From Dioscorea cayenensis subsp. rotundata (Eukaryota; Streptophyta; Magnoliopsida; Dioscoreales; Dioscoreaceae), in assembly GCF_009730915.1 (NCBI RefSeq), contig NC_052496.1, positions 1 through 64,000 on the forward strand: a stretch of 64,000 nucleotides of DNA, in the 5' to 3' direction. Of the stretch, positions 33,923 through 45,072 are shown piece after piece; position 1 is the stretch's first letter; each line of letters opens with the position of its first letter. The notes beneath the pieces were generated by a model. That model saw only the letters and a list, made by a program, of their open reading frames with translations, ran no database searches and had not been told where the DNA came from. The position numbers and the translations under genes are program-made.

Positions 33923-36544
33923 TGTGTATTTTGTATTGCAGATTAGATTGAAGTAGATGAAGAAGTAGATCACGGTTATGTAGATTGAAATCCTAGTAGA
34001 AGCAATTGTTAAACCTGTTGTTTATTATACTCATAGAATTTCATGAGGACTATAGGCTCTGACATTAGCAACCATGACTGATCTGTGAGTTCTCTCACTC
34101 TGCTCTGATTGATGTCATTGAGGCTGTGTTCTTTGTTTATCAATTTACTAATTTTATTCTTTTTGTCACCTTTTGCCACATTACAGGAATATATTAACTT
34201 GGGGGCACTATTTTTATCCTCTTGCTTTCGTCAAGCTATAACTTCTTCAAGTTGTTGGAGGTCATGATCCATTAGTTATTTGGTGTGAAGCATATATGCT
34301 TGAGAGTTGAGTCCTTCTATTGTGTTTGTTGTATTCGTCAAGAAGCGTTCACCTGTTTTTACAAGGTAATTCTTCCTGTCACTAGATGCATGAAAAAACA
34401 TACTATGATCACAAATTAAATGTATTGCTATAGATGTTGTTCAAAGTTCTTTTCTTGATTGAGTGTACATGAATTTTATGGTTTATATAAAATTCCTCTG
34501 TGTACCTTAATTTTGTCAACCAGTCTTTTGTAACCAAACAAGCTTATGTTGAATGAAAAGTTATACTATTTCGTCATTCATTGTCTCATTTCGTTATGAT
34601 AGTGGCTTATGTCAGCAGCTATAGAACTCCACTAATAAATTGAAGATCATCAATTCTAATTCGAGTTCCCACTGGCACAATATGTCTCTTTACACACATG
34701 TTTAGCATGTTTGTTGCTAAAGTTTTGATTTTTGACATAAATGTTGAGTATGCGAGCTTCTTACCATGTTCCTCCCCTGGATTGAGGTATCAGTCTCTCT
34801 CAGAAAGTGTCATTCAAAAAGGTTGTCTGGAACTCAAGACTATTATCAAAGTAAAGATCATGCATACTATTCTGACTAACATAATGCCCTCTTTACATGC
34901 ATGTTTGGAATGTTAGTAAAGCTTTGCTTCTGGACATCATGTTGAGTGTGTGAACTTCTTGCCATGTTCCTCAACTGAACTAAGAAGTTAAGTCTCTGAA
35001 AGAGTGGATACAAAAAGTTTGTTTGGAGCTTTCTGCTGATTGATCTGTTATTATCCATGTTGAAAATGATTTTGAGTAAAGAAAGCTTTATCCTTTGAAA
35101 CTGGAAGATGCCTCCAATTGGTATGGCCACACCAACCATGTGCTTGTTACTTAAATAAGTCCAGACATGTGCACTTGTTGCTATTGAAGAAAATCCATAT
35201 GAACTTTACCAATTCTTTCTACATGTGGTATCTATTCATATACCTCATCCACTGCAAAAATGTGCTTCTTTGATCTCAACAACCATCAGTTATTGAAGAA
35301 GCCCACCTACTGCTGTTTTTTTCCAGTTTGAGAAACACATGAGCGAAGGAGGTAAATATTCTATAGCTTATTCAATATTATTATTGTTTTAGCAATGGAG
35401 TGGTGTTTATTTTAATTTAATTTTATTCTTCTTCTAACTGTCTGTAGTTTGCTTGTGTGATGTGTTAGTGAACTTATTCTTCTCTCTTTCTTTCTTTCTT
35501 TCTTTCTTGTGATTCTCTCTACATCCAATTGTTATAAACCCTAGTAAGGTTGTTGTTGTCTAGGCTCACATGTGCCTACAGGTGCTTCTTGAATCTTCAG
35601 TTACTTTATGAACATTAAAATCTATCTGTAATAGTACTGAGGTATCTGTTACTTGAATCAGTGATTGAGATGGAAATTTGTTTTTATGCCGTGCCTGTGA
35701 CATCTGATTTGAAATTATGTGAAAACATGACTTTTTTTTTTTTGTGTGCAAAAAACAATTAATCTTGTTTGATTTTTGTTGGTCTTTATTGTGTTTGCAA
35801 TTGAAAATTGAGCATATTTAGGTTGGCTTGGAAAATGAAATTAGGTCTGACAAGTGGGAAAATTGTCATGCTGAACAAGTGGTCAAATGGTTTCAAGTAG
35901 ATATGTGGTTCATACTTATTTTTTATTTATTTATTTATTTATTTATTATGTAATCAATCAATCAATCAAGATCTAAAGAATTTGAAAAACCATAACATAT
36001 GTGAATGAATATATCAGAATACCATTTTAGACATTTTTAAGGAAAGTCACTAGTCTCCCACCTATTGTTTCTGTCACTTGATCATTTATTCTATATTTTT
36101 TATTCTCATAATATATATATATATATATATATTAAAAAGTGCTTATTTCGTAATGCACACATATTCAATGGTTGTGCTGTTTAAAAAGACATAATCAGTC
36201 AACCATTAAAATTATATATCAATATATATATATATATATGAAGCAAATACTCACTTTATACTCACGTGAACTAATAAATAATTTTTCATTTTATTTCGAA
36301 CATGTATATAAATATTTTTTTAAACAATTTTTTTTAAAAAAAATAAATAAATCACAAATGCATTATTAATAATGGGAAACAAAAATAATAGGGCAAAAAT
36401 TGCACAATAAAAAAGACAAAAGTATTCTGGTCACGAGAAGTGAAGCATGGATTAAAAGATTTTTTTAAACAAATTATGCACTAACTAGCATTTTTTAAAA
36501 AAAAGAAAAAAAAAAAAACTAAAATGAAAAAGATAAGATGAGCA
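33923..36544. other. 3' flank of the bHLH gene and AT-rich spacer
   Basis: The start is the 3' untranslated region of the bHLH gene. A diverged tandem duplication lies at about 34691-35050. A CTTT microsatellite is at 35484-35507 and a TTTA run at 35926-35946. Up to about 35700 the base composition is less AT-rich than in the true deserts, so an unrecognised non-coding transcript is possible. No protein was recognised. Confidence 0.45.
34691..35050. repeat. Diverged tandem duplication of about 198 bp
   Basis: GTTGAGTATGCGAGCTTCTT followed by ACCATGTTCCTC at 34743 recurs as GTTGAGTGTGTGAACTTCTT followed by GCCATGTTCCTC at 34941. The flanking sequence also matches (ACATGCATGTTT/ACACATGTTT before, AGTCTCT and AAAAAG later). 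The offset is about 198 bp. The copies are diverged, so the event is old. Confidence 0.75.
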
Positions 36545-36790
36545 TGATTGAGAGCATGCGTGGGTTCTGCGAGACGGCATCGAGATGAAAGCGATGTATA
36601 TATAAATATCGATCACGTGAAATCAACCGTAGTATATTGCCACGTAGCGAGCGTATGTTACATGATAGCATTAATTTGTTCTTGCGGAACAATAGAACCC
36701 GACAACATACACCCGTCCGGTCACCTTCCGGCGGGCCCACGCGTACAATTCCGGGACCCAAAAAATTCTTGACCATTTTGGCATCTCATG
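36545..36790. promoter_or_regulatory. Orphan GC-rich island with ACGT motifs
   Basis: A 0.25-kb GC-rich block in AT-rich surroundings with GATCACGTGAAATC near 36611, GCCACGTAGCG near 36639 and CCACGCGTAC near 36737. No conserved open frame could be supported. It resembles the islands at 15361-15735, 29220-29645 and 50660-50880. Confidence 0.3.
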
Positions 36791-38689
36791 ACTTTTGCTC
36801 TTTGGTCGGTGTGAATTTATTTGATCAATAAATTCCTGAATTTTTTTGGAAAAATATTTTTTTTCTAATTAAGTATTAAAATAATTATATAGCTACGTTA
36901 GAGAATTCACTCGTTACTCTCAAGTGTAGTCTTGATTTTATAGTATCACATGGAGTTGATGTGGTGAGTTTTGATAAAACCATTTCCATTTATGTGCAAA
37001 GTAAACTCAGCTTTTAAAATCGCTCTTTATTCTTATATAATGTATTCTCAGTTGCGATTTTTTTTGTTTTAAGATCACTTTTATTTAAAAAAAAAAAAAG
37101 TAAAGTCAGGATTTTTAAAATTGCTTTTTATTCTTACCCAATGTACTATTTATTGTTTTTTCTTTTTATTTCATCAATCTCATTGTTTTACTTGATTTTT
37201 TCCCACGCCTAGTGAATATTATTATTTTATTTTATTTTTTCTTTGTCAAGTCATTTTGTAGTTGTGTCAGTCTTTAATTTATCTATTTAAAAAAAAACTC
37301 AATTTTTTAGTAGTTATTTAATTAGTTAAATTTAATTGATCAATGAAAACAATTATACTTGCAAGAATATGGCTGTTGGTAAATTTAAAAATCATTGCAT
37401 TAAAAAAAATGTTGAAATTCTAGCAATTATATTTTCGTCTCTCGGCTAAAAATCCAGAATAAGCTTGAGCTAAGCCAAGCTGAACTAGGTTTGGCTTGAC
37501 AAAACACCCACTTGTTTCTATCTATAGTTTATTGATAAATGTCACCATCTAACAAGTGATAGAATTATTATGAACGCAATAGAATAAATTTATATATATA
37601 TATATATATCTTATATGGTTTTAAAATGAAAACTCCAATGATAAGGCATTCCCATGGTGGTAAGAGAATGGCCTATGCGGCTATCAGGTGATCTCAAGTT
37701 TTGGATAAAGGCCAAGTAGGTCCATAGTTTCTTCTAGCCATTAATTAATTTGTTTATAATTATTTTTTAATGTCATTTAGGTGCATTGAATTGCATGCAA
37801 TGATCGCACAAAAATAATGTATGATTTGTCAATTATCTCTGTTGAGTCACTGCTTCATCTCATTCTCAAAACTTTAAAATAAAAATAAAGATTTCCCACA
37901 ATGATTAATTGTGTAGGGTGCCATTTATTCTAATTTGCTTGATTGTGTATGGACAGGATTAGAACCAAATGTGTTATTCTCAAAATTGACTTCTAATGCT
38001 AATTGATAAAATTAAGATAGTTATTATTGCAGATTAGATTAATTGTAATAATAAATGATATAATTCCTCTCTTTGTTTGTGGCTCAATATTTTAATATTA
38101 ACATTTTCTCAATCCCGTAGCGTTGCTTGCGTGTGATTTATTATTTGTTCTTCGTACCATATGAAATGGTTTTTTATTTTATTTTATTTTATTTTTGTGA
38201 GTTGATAATCACTATCTAGAAATGGTGTGGTATTATCATATAAATGCCAATTTATTTGAAAAAAAATTAAGAAAATCTTTTTTTTTTAATTTATGAAATT
38301 GATTTAAATAAAACTCAAATGATTCAAAGGGTTAAACTAACAAAATTGAAAGAACACTCTCTTAATCTCCATCACAGTTTCTAATGGTGGATAATAAATT
38401 AAAAAAAAAAATAAAAAAAAACATCACTTCTTTACAATATATATATATATATATATGAAGAAAGGAAGAACAAACGGTCATTAGGCATATCACACTTGAA
38501 TCCAGGGCATTAAATAGACACATTAATGAAGAACTCTTCTGAGCTCTGCCACAGTTGCAACATAAGCATTTACCAGCTTCATCCTAAATACAGACCAAAG
38601 TATACATAAAGGCAATATTTACATGACAACAACACCAATTCTGTGTATTTCACAGTGCATATATGCATATAAACAAGAAGGCTAATCTT
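36791..38689. other. AT-rich spacer
   Basis: No gene was found. At 37640-37735 a stretch with GGTAAGAGAATGG (A-box-like) and GGTGATCTCAAGTTTTGG (B-box-like) may be an old SINE. The sequence AGCTTGAGCTAAGCCAAGCT near 37463 recalls the GAGCTCGAGCT-type interior of the element at 43793-44251. A (TA)n run lies near 38440-38456. Confidence 0.4.
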
Positions 38690-40746
38690 TTATAACACAT
38701 CAACCAAACTGGATTCACAACCTTTGACCTTTGATCCATCAAGATCCACCCAAACTTCATTAACACGGCCGATAAGACGGAACGGAGAGTTATACTGAGC
38801 AATTGAGTAAGCATTTGTGCCATCTAAATTTGTGGCATCAGCCCAGGGAGAGCGGCGCAAACTAAGAGCTAGCTTCTCTGCTTCTTTGACAATGTTGTCG
38901 TCTCGAGCAAAGCCAGAAAATTTCCTCACTGCAATGCATTGGGGTGCCCATTCGGCCAAATGGATGTTCAACTCCGGCAGGGGAACGGGAGGGGAGGATT
39001 GGAATTTCGTTGGCAAGTAAAAACGGACAAAGTAGGCGGAGGAGTGAAGGGGGCCTGCATCTGGTACAAGGCTTGTCAAGACTGGGGTGGTCATTCTGAT
39101 TCTTGAAGAATTCAGGTTAGCTCCCTGAATGTACTGAAACAATCTGAAACAAAGGAACCAATCCAATAATAGACAAATAAATTTCTATATTAAAACAGAT
39201 GGTAAAAGACAAATAGCAAATGAGGTTATCTGATGAGTTCAATAAAAAATCCTAGAGAGGTGAGAACTGCGTATAAATGCAAACCGAGAGGTTGCCAATA
39301 CTTGAAAATAAATATAACCAAGAACAACATACATCCACAGTCACTTGTTCATCCTTGTGGTGACAGATTGCCTTGGATATGCAATATTTATATTTCCATC
39401 AGTACATTTCCTTAAACAACTACATAGACAGAAGACTGAGTTCCTTACATCTCTACTTCCACTATTAATAGAACTCCGAATATGGTGGAATATTTGGTCT
39501 CATTTGGCTATCACTACTAAATTTAGAAAGTTATAAGGAGGCAAAGGAATCTGTACTACAGTCAAAAGTCCAACTAGCTGCTACTAATTATAAGAACAGA
39601 TATGAATTTTGTGGTTGGCCACTATAGGTTAAATAGTTCATTTCTCTACCAAGATGTCTCTGTTAGTTTTGGGATATCTTATGAGCATATGTAGATTGAC
39701 ATTTTTCATCAAAACAGGTTAAAAATGCATTCAATTAATCAAGAGGAAGGATGCTCACCACTTATATGCACACAAAGAGTCCATCTCATAGCCGATGTGG
39801 GACTAAAGGGGTTAGTTCATTTACAATCATTACACAACACCACAGCTTTGTGGTCTCAAAACAGTACAGAAAAAGAGCAATAAACACTGAGTTTATATAG
39901 ATGAATTAAAAAATAAAATATCTCATATGTGCCAATGGGGGCAATGGGCATCAGCAAAAGGAGGTAGATGGACAATGGCAACAAATTTAAACAACCAGTT
40001 GTCAGTCTAAGGATGATTTTTCAATAATCAAATTGGATTGAATCGGATCACGCACACACACACACACACCAAATCCACTTTGTATTCATAAACAAACACT
40101 AAAAAAAAGTTCATAATTTGTAGTTGAAAACATTGTCAAATGTTGGTCATGTTTTTACTAATAATGCATTCATTTAAGAAATCATTCATACAGAACTTCA
40201 AATATATACACAAAAGTTCCTACAAAATTCATGTTTAACACCATCTAAACCGCAATTTAAAGCCCTAATTGCACGAAAAGTCAACGACAAGGAAACGATC
40301 ACGGATCACTCACACAATATTTCAACTATATAAATTAACAACCCCAATAAACTTCACACACAACATTGTCTACATTGAAATCCAAATTCTATACCCTAAT
40401 TGCGAAAAAAAAGTCAATGATAACCATTCCATCAAATTAGCACCAGAATCACCAGAATCAACTAGTAAATTCTCACATTCAATACATCGCAAAGATCAAT
40501 CCAGCTTGAATTCCCAAAAAACAAACAGAAAGTCATGAGATGGAGTTACCGATGAAATCCGAGCTTGGTGGCCTTATTGAAGGAAATCTCATCGGAGGGG
40601 GCTGACATCCAAGCTGATCCCCGATAGAGCCTGATCTCGAAATCGGATTCAGAGTGGACGACGGTGTACTGCGGGGATTCGATCCCGCAAGCGCTGGCGA
40701 CGAACGATGAGAGAACGAGGAGGAGGAACGGCACGACGGTGTTCAT
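38690..40746 (-). CDS. SOUL heme-binding family protein with signal peptide
   Basis: SOUL/HBP-type heme-binding protein. Two exons: 40746-40550 and 39143-38690, joined by a 1406-bp intron (phase 2), total 216 residues, usual for the family. The N terminus MNTVVPFLLLVLSSFVASAC is a clear signal peptide, so the mature protein should enter the secretory pathway. The SOUL domain follows: ESPQYTVVHSESDFEIRLYR, LFQYIQGANLNSSRIRMTTP, FVRFYLPTKF and AYSIAQYNSPFRLIGRVNEVW. An upstream in-frame stretch exists, but the chosen ATG gives the signal peptide and is the first ATG in frame. Related plant proteins bind heme or porphyrin in vitro; the physiological role is poorly known. Confidence 0.92.
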
Positions 40747-42129
40747 CTCTCTCTCTCTCTGGGTCGTCTTCTTTCGAAGAACACAACGACATTTTCCCGC
40801 AAGCCTGATTAAGTGGGGACAGGGCCGCACTCACGTGGGCGCTGGAATCACCCGTATATAATCACTATTTACAACTCCCAGAAATGTGCCATCAGCCAAG
40901 AATCGAACTCTCATTATTTGGTGAGAGCTCTATCGGCGACCCGTGTATTAATAGACCCGAACATCGTTGGCCGTTTTCCCGGAATATTGAGCTCCTTTGT
41001 TTGTTGCTTGGGATTTTATAATGAATATTTCAATTTGAGGAAATTTTAAAAATTGGATATAAATAAATAATAATAATAATAATAATTAAAAAGAAGGAAT
41101 AAGGAGATATAATTTCCATGCCAAAATGCCTCTTACAACGTTGATAGAAGATTTTTTTTTTAAAAAAAAAAAAATTGGATAAACTAATGATTTATTACAA
41201 AATGAGAAAGCTAAGTACAATGAGCGAAAAAAATAGCAAAATAAAGTGAGTCACGAAACTAAAGTAGACACCATAAAAAGGAGGATGCATAAATGAATTA
41301 AGACAAACTAAAGAGAATACATAATTCTTTGTGTTGGATATTCATTTCACGAAGTACTTGAAATCAAACTTTAAACATATTTTAGATGAGGGCACATTAC
41401 AAACTTTTTTTTAAAAAAAAAATGAATAAACTATACTATTAAAAATAAAAAATTAAATAGATGAAAAGACCTGCACATGCAAAATAATACAAAAAGACCA
41501 AGAAAATAGAGGAGAGATGGATCAAAAAGACAACATAAAAACTCTAGGAAGATAGCACGAGGGTGGGGATGCTCGGAGGAGTGATTTTTGCATTTTGTCA
41601 AAAATAAAAATAAAATTTACATATTCTTTTATAGGCTTAAAATCTATTATCCCTCCCAAATTTGATGTTATTGTTTTTATTTTGATTAAGTTATTAATGT
41701 AATTGTTTAAAAACAGTATGAATGTTGAATTTATTTTAAGTTATAGTAGATAAAGAGTAAAATTGAAGAAATTTGTACAATTAGAAAGATTATTTTAAGA
41801 GAAAAAACGTTGGATTTTATGAAAAATAGGAAGTTATTAATTGGAACACCAAGTGACAATTATTTAAAAAAAAAAAATGGTGAGCTGAATCTCAAATTTG
41901 TTCTTCTCTGATTTTAGAAGCTTTTGTAATATGTCTTTTATTGGGAATATCTTTAATGGACAAAAGAAAGTGGAAAAGTTGTTGGTGGTGCATGATAAAG
42001 AGGAAATTGATGAAGAGAATATATAGGCAATGGGATTAGAAGCGACAAAATAGAGAATGATAAAGGGGAAATATAAATTTATTTTAAATTGGAATTTGGA
42101 AAAATAAATTTAAAAAAAAGGAAAAATAA
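40747..42129. other. Spacer between SOUL gene and tRNA gene
   Basis: A GC-richer piece at 40747-40990 is probably the 5' flank of the SOUL gene (minus strand). The rest is AT-rich. At 41150-41215 and 41404-41460, T/A runs are followed by TTGGATAAACTAATGATTTA and ATGAATAAACTATACTATTA, diverged relatives of the LINE tails described at 28615-28677. Confidence 0.45.
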
Positions 42130-42201
42130 AGGTTCCACCGAGATTTGAACTCGGGTTACTGGATTCAGAGTCCAATGTCCTGACCACTAGACCATGGAAC
42201 C
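42130..42201 (-). tRNA. trnQ-CUG: tRNA-Gln (anticodon CUG)
   Basis: On the minus strand a 72-nt cloverleaf reads GGUUCCA at the 5' end and UGGAACC plus discriminator U at the 3' end, pairing as acceptor stem. The anticodon loop is CUCUGAA with anticodon CUG between stems UUGGA and UCCAG. The T arm contains GAGUUCAAAUCUC, a good B box, and the D arm UGGUCUAGUGGUCAGGA, a good A box. No intron is present and the CCA end is not encoded, as expected for a nuclear gene. A T run just downstream on the minus strand (complement of AAAAA near 42122) can serve as pol III terminator. Confidence 0.95.
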
Positions 42202-43379
42202 AACTGCGCTCTGGCAAACTTTTTAAAGTACAAGGATAGAAAATATTATAGCTCTTATCTACTTAACAATTAACACAAATCTTATGTTATCAGTTAAAAG
42301 AAAATTTAAAAAAAATAAAATTTGATCAGGATTATGGAAGGCACCCATGGTAAAATCTATATTTGATAGCCTATGAGAACCTCCATAGGCACCAACAAGA
42401 AATCCTTGACTTTTTAGTAGTAAATTTGTTGTTTTTATCATTGGCAATCATGTTAATCTTGATGAACAAATGAAATGTGCTTGAGTGGATTGCCATTTTC
42501 ATCCGACAAATATATCAATATCATGTCATAGTCCTTCATACATTCTTACTATGTACGGTTTAACTTATAAAAATATATGATAAAAACGATGGCATAATAA
42601 TGACATTATCTTCCTTTGGTGTACCCTTTTTTAACAAGTTACGCATTTTGGATCTACATGCTCAAAAATACGAGTGGAGAATCTTCCTTTGTCCTTACAC
42701 CTCACATGTCTTTGTATATATATATATATACATACATTAAAAAAATATATATATATATATATGACTATGGAACTACCCTCATGTTGAAAAGTATGAGACA
42801 AAATGAATAAGAGAGACATAGAAGGTCAGAATAGTAACAGATATACTCCCTCTCCGAGCAAGTGGTTGAGTTTCTTTTAGTTATTATAGTTTCCAGTATA
42901 AGTTTAGTAGAAATAATATTCAATAGTTGTAATTGATTAGATTACTAATTTACTATACAAATATAATCAAGTGGTTCGGATCAAAATACTATATATCTTA
43001 TTTTTAATATGTTATTATTAAAAAATTTTCATAACATGATACACGTGTTTAGGATTTCCATCCAACAATTGAGGATCATCAATCATAGAATTTGAATATA
43101 TAAATGCATATAGATAATGCACACTCATATATATATATATATATAAAGATAATATTTTTTTTTAAATATTATTGGTGACCCGGTTACATTAACACATTTT
43201 ATTTTTATTTCAACCGTATATTAAAAAAAAAAATGAAAACGTTAAACCTCCTATTCAGCCAATGCGGCCATAGCTCTTATGATAATTTTTTTTGGATTAA
43301 TATTATTTCTTTACATATTATATCACTGAAATTACCAGAATACCAATAAAAATTAAAGTTCATAAACCTTAAAAATTTT
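42202..43379. other. AT-rich spacer
   Basis: No gene was found. (TA)n tracts are at 42716-42732, 42746-42762 and 43128-43144. Short open frames over these tracts have no conserved content. Confidence 0.5.
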
Positions 43380-43415
43380 CAAAGGTAAAAGTGACTAACA
43401 TAGATTAATACATAC

Positions 43416-43604
43416 AGTGTGATGATGCGCCACGGAGACTTGGAAATATTGGCCATGAGAGTCTCGCATACACTTTCCAGCTCGCATCCATCTTTTGAGA
43501 CGAGGGAGAACCCCAGCGGAAAGCACCAGCAGGCAACACAACGGAAGCATGAAAAAAGCGCTTTTCCCACACATCTCGTCTTCAATTAAAGCCAAAGCCA
43601 CCAT
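43416..43604 (-). CDS. Hypothetical small first exon with hydrophobic N terminus
   Basis: An ATG at 43604 opens a 69-residue frame that begins MVALALIEDEMCGKSAFFML and contains a strong hydrophobic stretch (LPLCCLLVLSAG) followed by a basic part (RLKRWMRAGKCMRD). A possible splice donor (GTATGT) ends it at 43416, so it could be the first exon of a gene whose other exons I cannot see. The GC content is higher than in the flanks. No family was recognised. It might equally be a chance frame. Confidence 0.2.
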
Positions 43605-43792
43605 CTCTTCCTCCTTTTGTCAGAATTTCCCTCGCTCCTGCTGCTGCTGCCTTGGTGTAGTGCCTGCCACCTTATCGTCATTAATGAACCTCACCATCAC
43701 TAACTTGTACTCTAGTCTCACGTTATCAATCCTTTTCCTCCTCCTCCTCCTTAGTTTTCATCACTACCAATCAGTCATTAGACTCTCATTAC

Positions 43793-44251
43793 TAGGGCTG
43801 TAAACGAGCCGAGCCGAGCCGAGTATCACCAGGCTCGAGCTCGGCTCGAGTATACTATTCGAAGGCTCGAGCTCGGCTCGAGCTCGTTCGAGCTATTTTT
43901 TTTGTGCTCGAGCTCGGCTCGCTGAAAAGCTCAAGTACTCGAGCTCGAGCTTTGTTTAAAGTCTCGATTAGACTTGTATACATAAAGTATTTTTTGTAAT
44001 TTTTATATAGTTTATATAATTATGTATTTTTTTGTAATTTATATATAAATAATTTAATATTTTTATATATAAAAAGCTCGTTTAGGCTCATGAGCCTCAC
44101 GAGTGAAAGTATTTTTTTCGAGCTCGAGCTCGTCAACATAAAGCGAAGCTGAGCTCGGCTCACTTTCCGTGAAAAAAATCGAATCGAATTCGAGCATTGA
44201 CCGAACCGATCTCGAGGAGCTCACGAGTAGCTTGGCTCATTTACACCCCTA
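43793..44251. mobile_element. Non-autonomous hAT-type element, 459 bp
   Basis: The left end TAGGGCTGTAAACGAGCC and the reverse complement of the right end TAGGGGTGTAAATGAGCC match at 16 of 18 bases. The subterminal parts are filled with short GAGCC, CTCGAG and GAGCTC words, as in many hAT termini, and the centre is AT-rich. No coding capacity. The flanks share TCATTAC (43786-43792 and 44255-44261) but not as a clean adjoining 8-bp duplication. Confidence 0.7.
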
Positions 44252-45072
44252 CAGTCATTACCCATTAGCCACGCTTCCGCTGGTGCTGGACCATCTTAAC
44301 AAACACTTATTCCCCTCCACCTAGAGGTGTCAAACGGGCCGTCTGGGCCGGGCCAGCTGACGGCCCAGACGATTTGGGCGTGCCCGATCCGAACGCGATG
44401 CTACGATGATCGTGTCCGGGGTGAGCACGGCCCGAACCCTGGCCGGGCGAGGGCCAGGTTCCGTGGCCCGTGGTCGGCCAGCGACGCCGTCTCGGGCCGT
44501 GCCGGCCGAACGCTGGGCCGGCCCAGACGCTGACCCAGTGGTGGCAGGGTTGGGCTCGTGCCAGACGCAGCTGGGCCGACCCAGAACGATCCCACTTCTT
44601 ATTTTTTTATTTTTTTATTTTTTTGTGTTAAAACTTTGATTTTTATTTTTTTCTTTTTTTCTTTGATAGAAAGACATTTTTTTACCCATCCCAACAACTA
44701 TCTAACGGCTAGTTTTATGGGTATTTTAGTCTTTTGGTGTAAATGACAATTTTGCCCTTTACAACAACTATAAAGCGGCTAGTTTATGAGGGCATTTTTG
44801 GAATAAAAAAATATTAAAAAAATTATAAATACCCCTAAATTCAAACTAAAAATTTCCACACCAAACTCTCTCATCTCTCAATCTAATTCTCTCTTTGGCT
44901 TCTAAGTGCAACTTCCAAGCTTCAAGTTTGCAAATCCAAGTTTCAAGTTCATCATCAAGTATCTCAATTGCACTCAAAAGAAATCGACACCAAAAAAATC
45001 GACTTCAGTAAATTATTTGTTAAAAGCAATTGAGGGTAATCCGTTGTTCTTAATTTTTTTAATTTTTCATAA

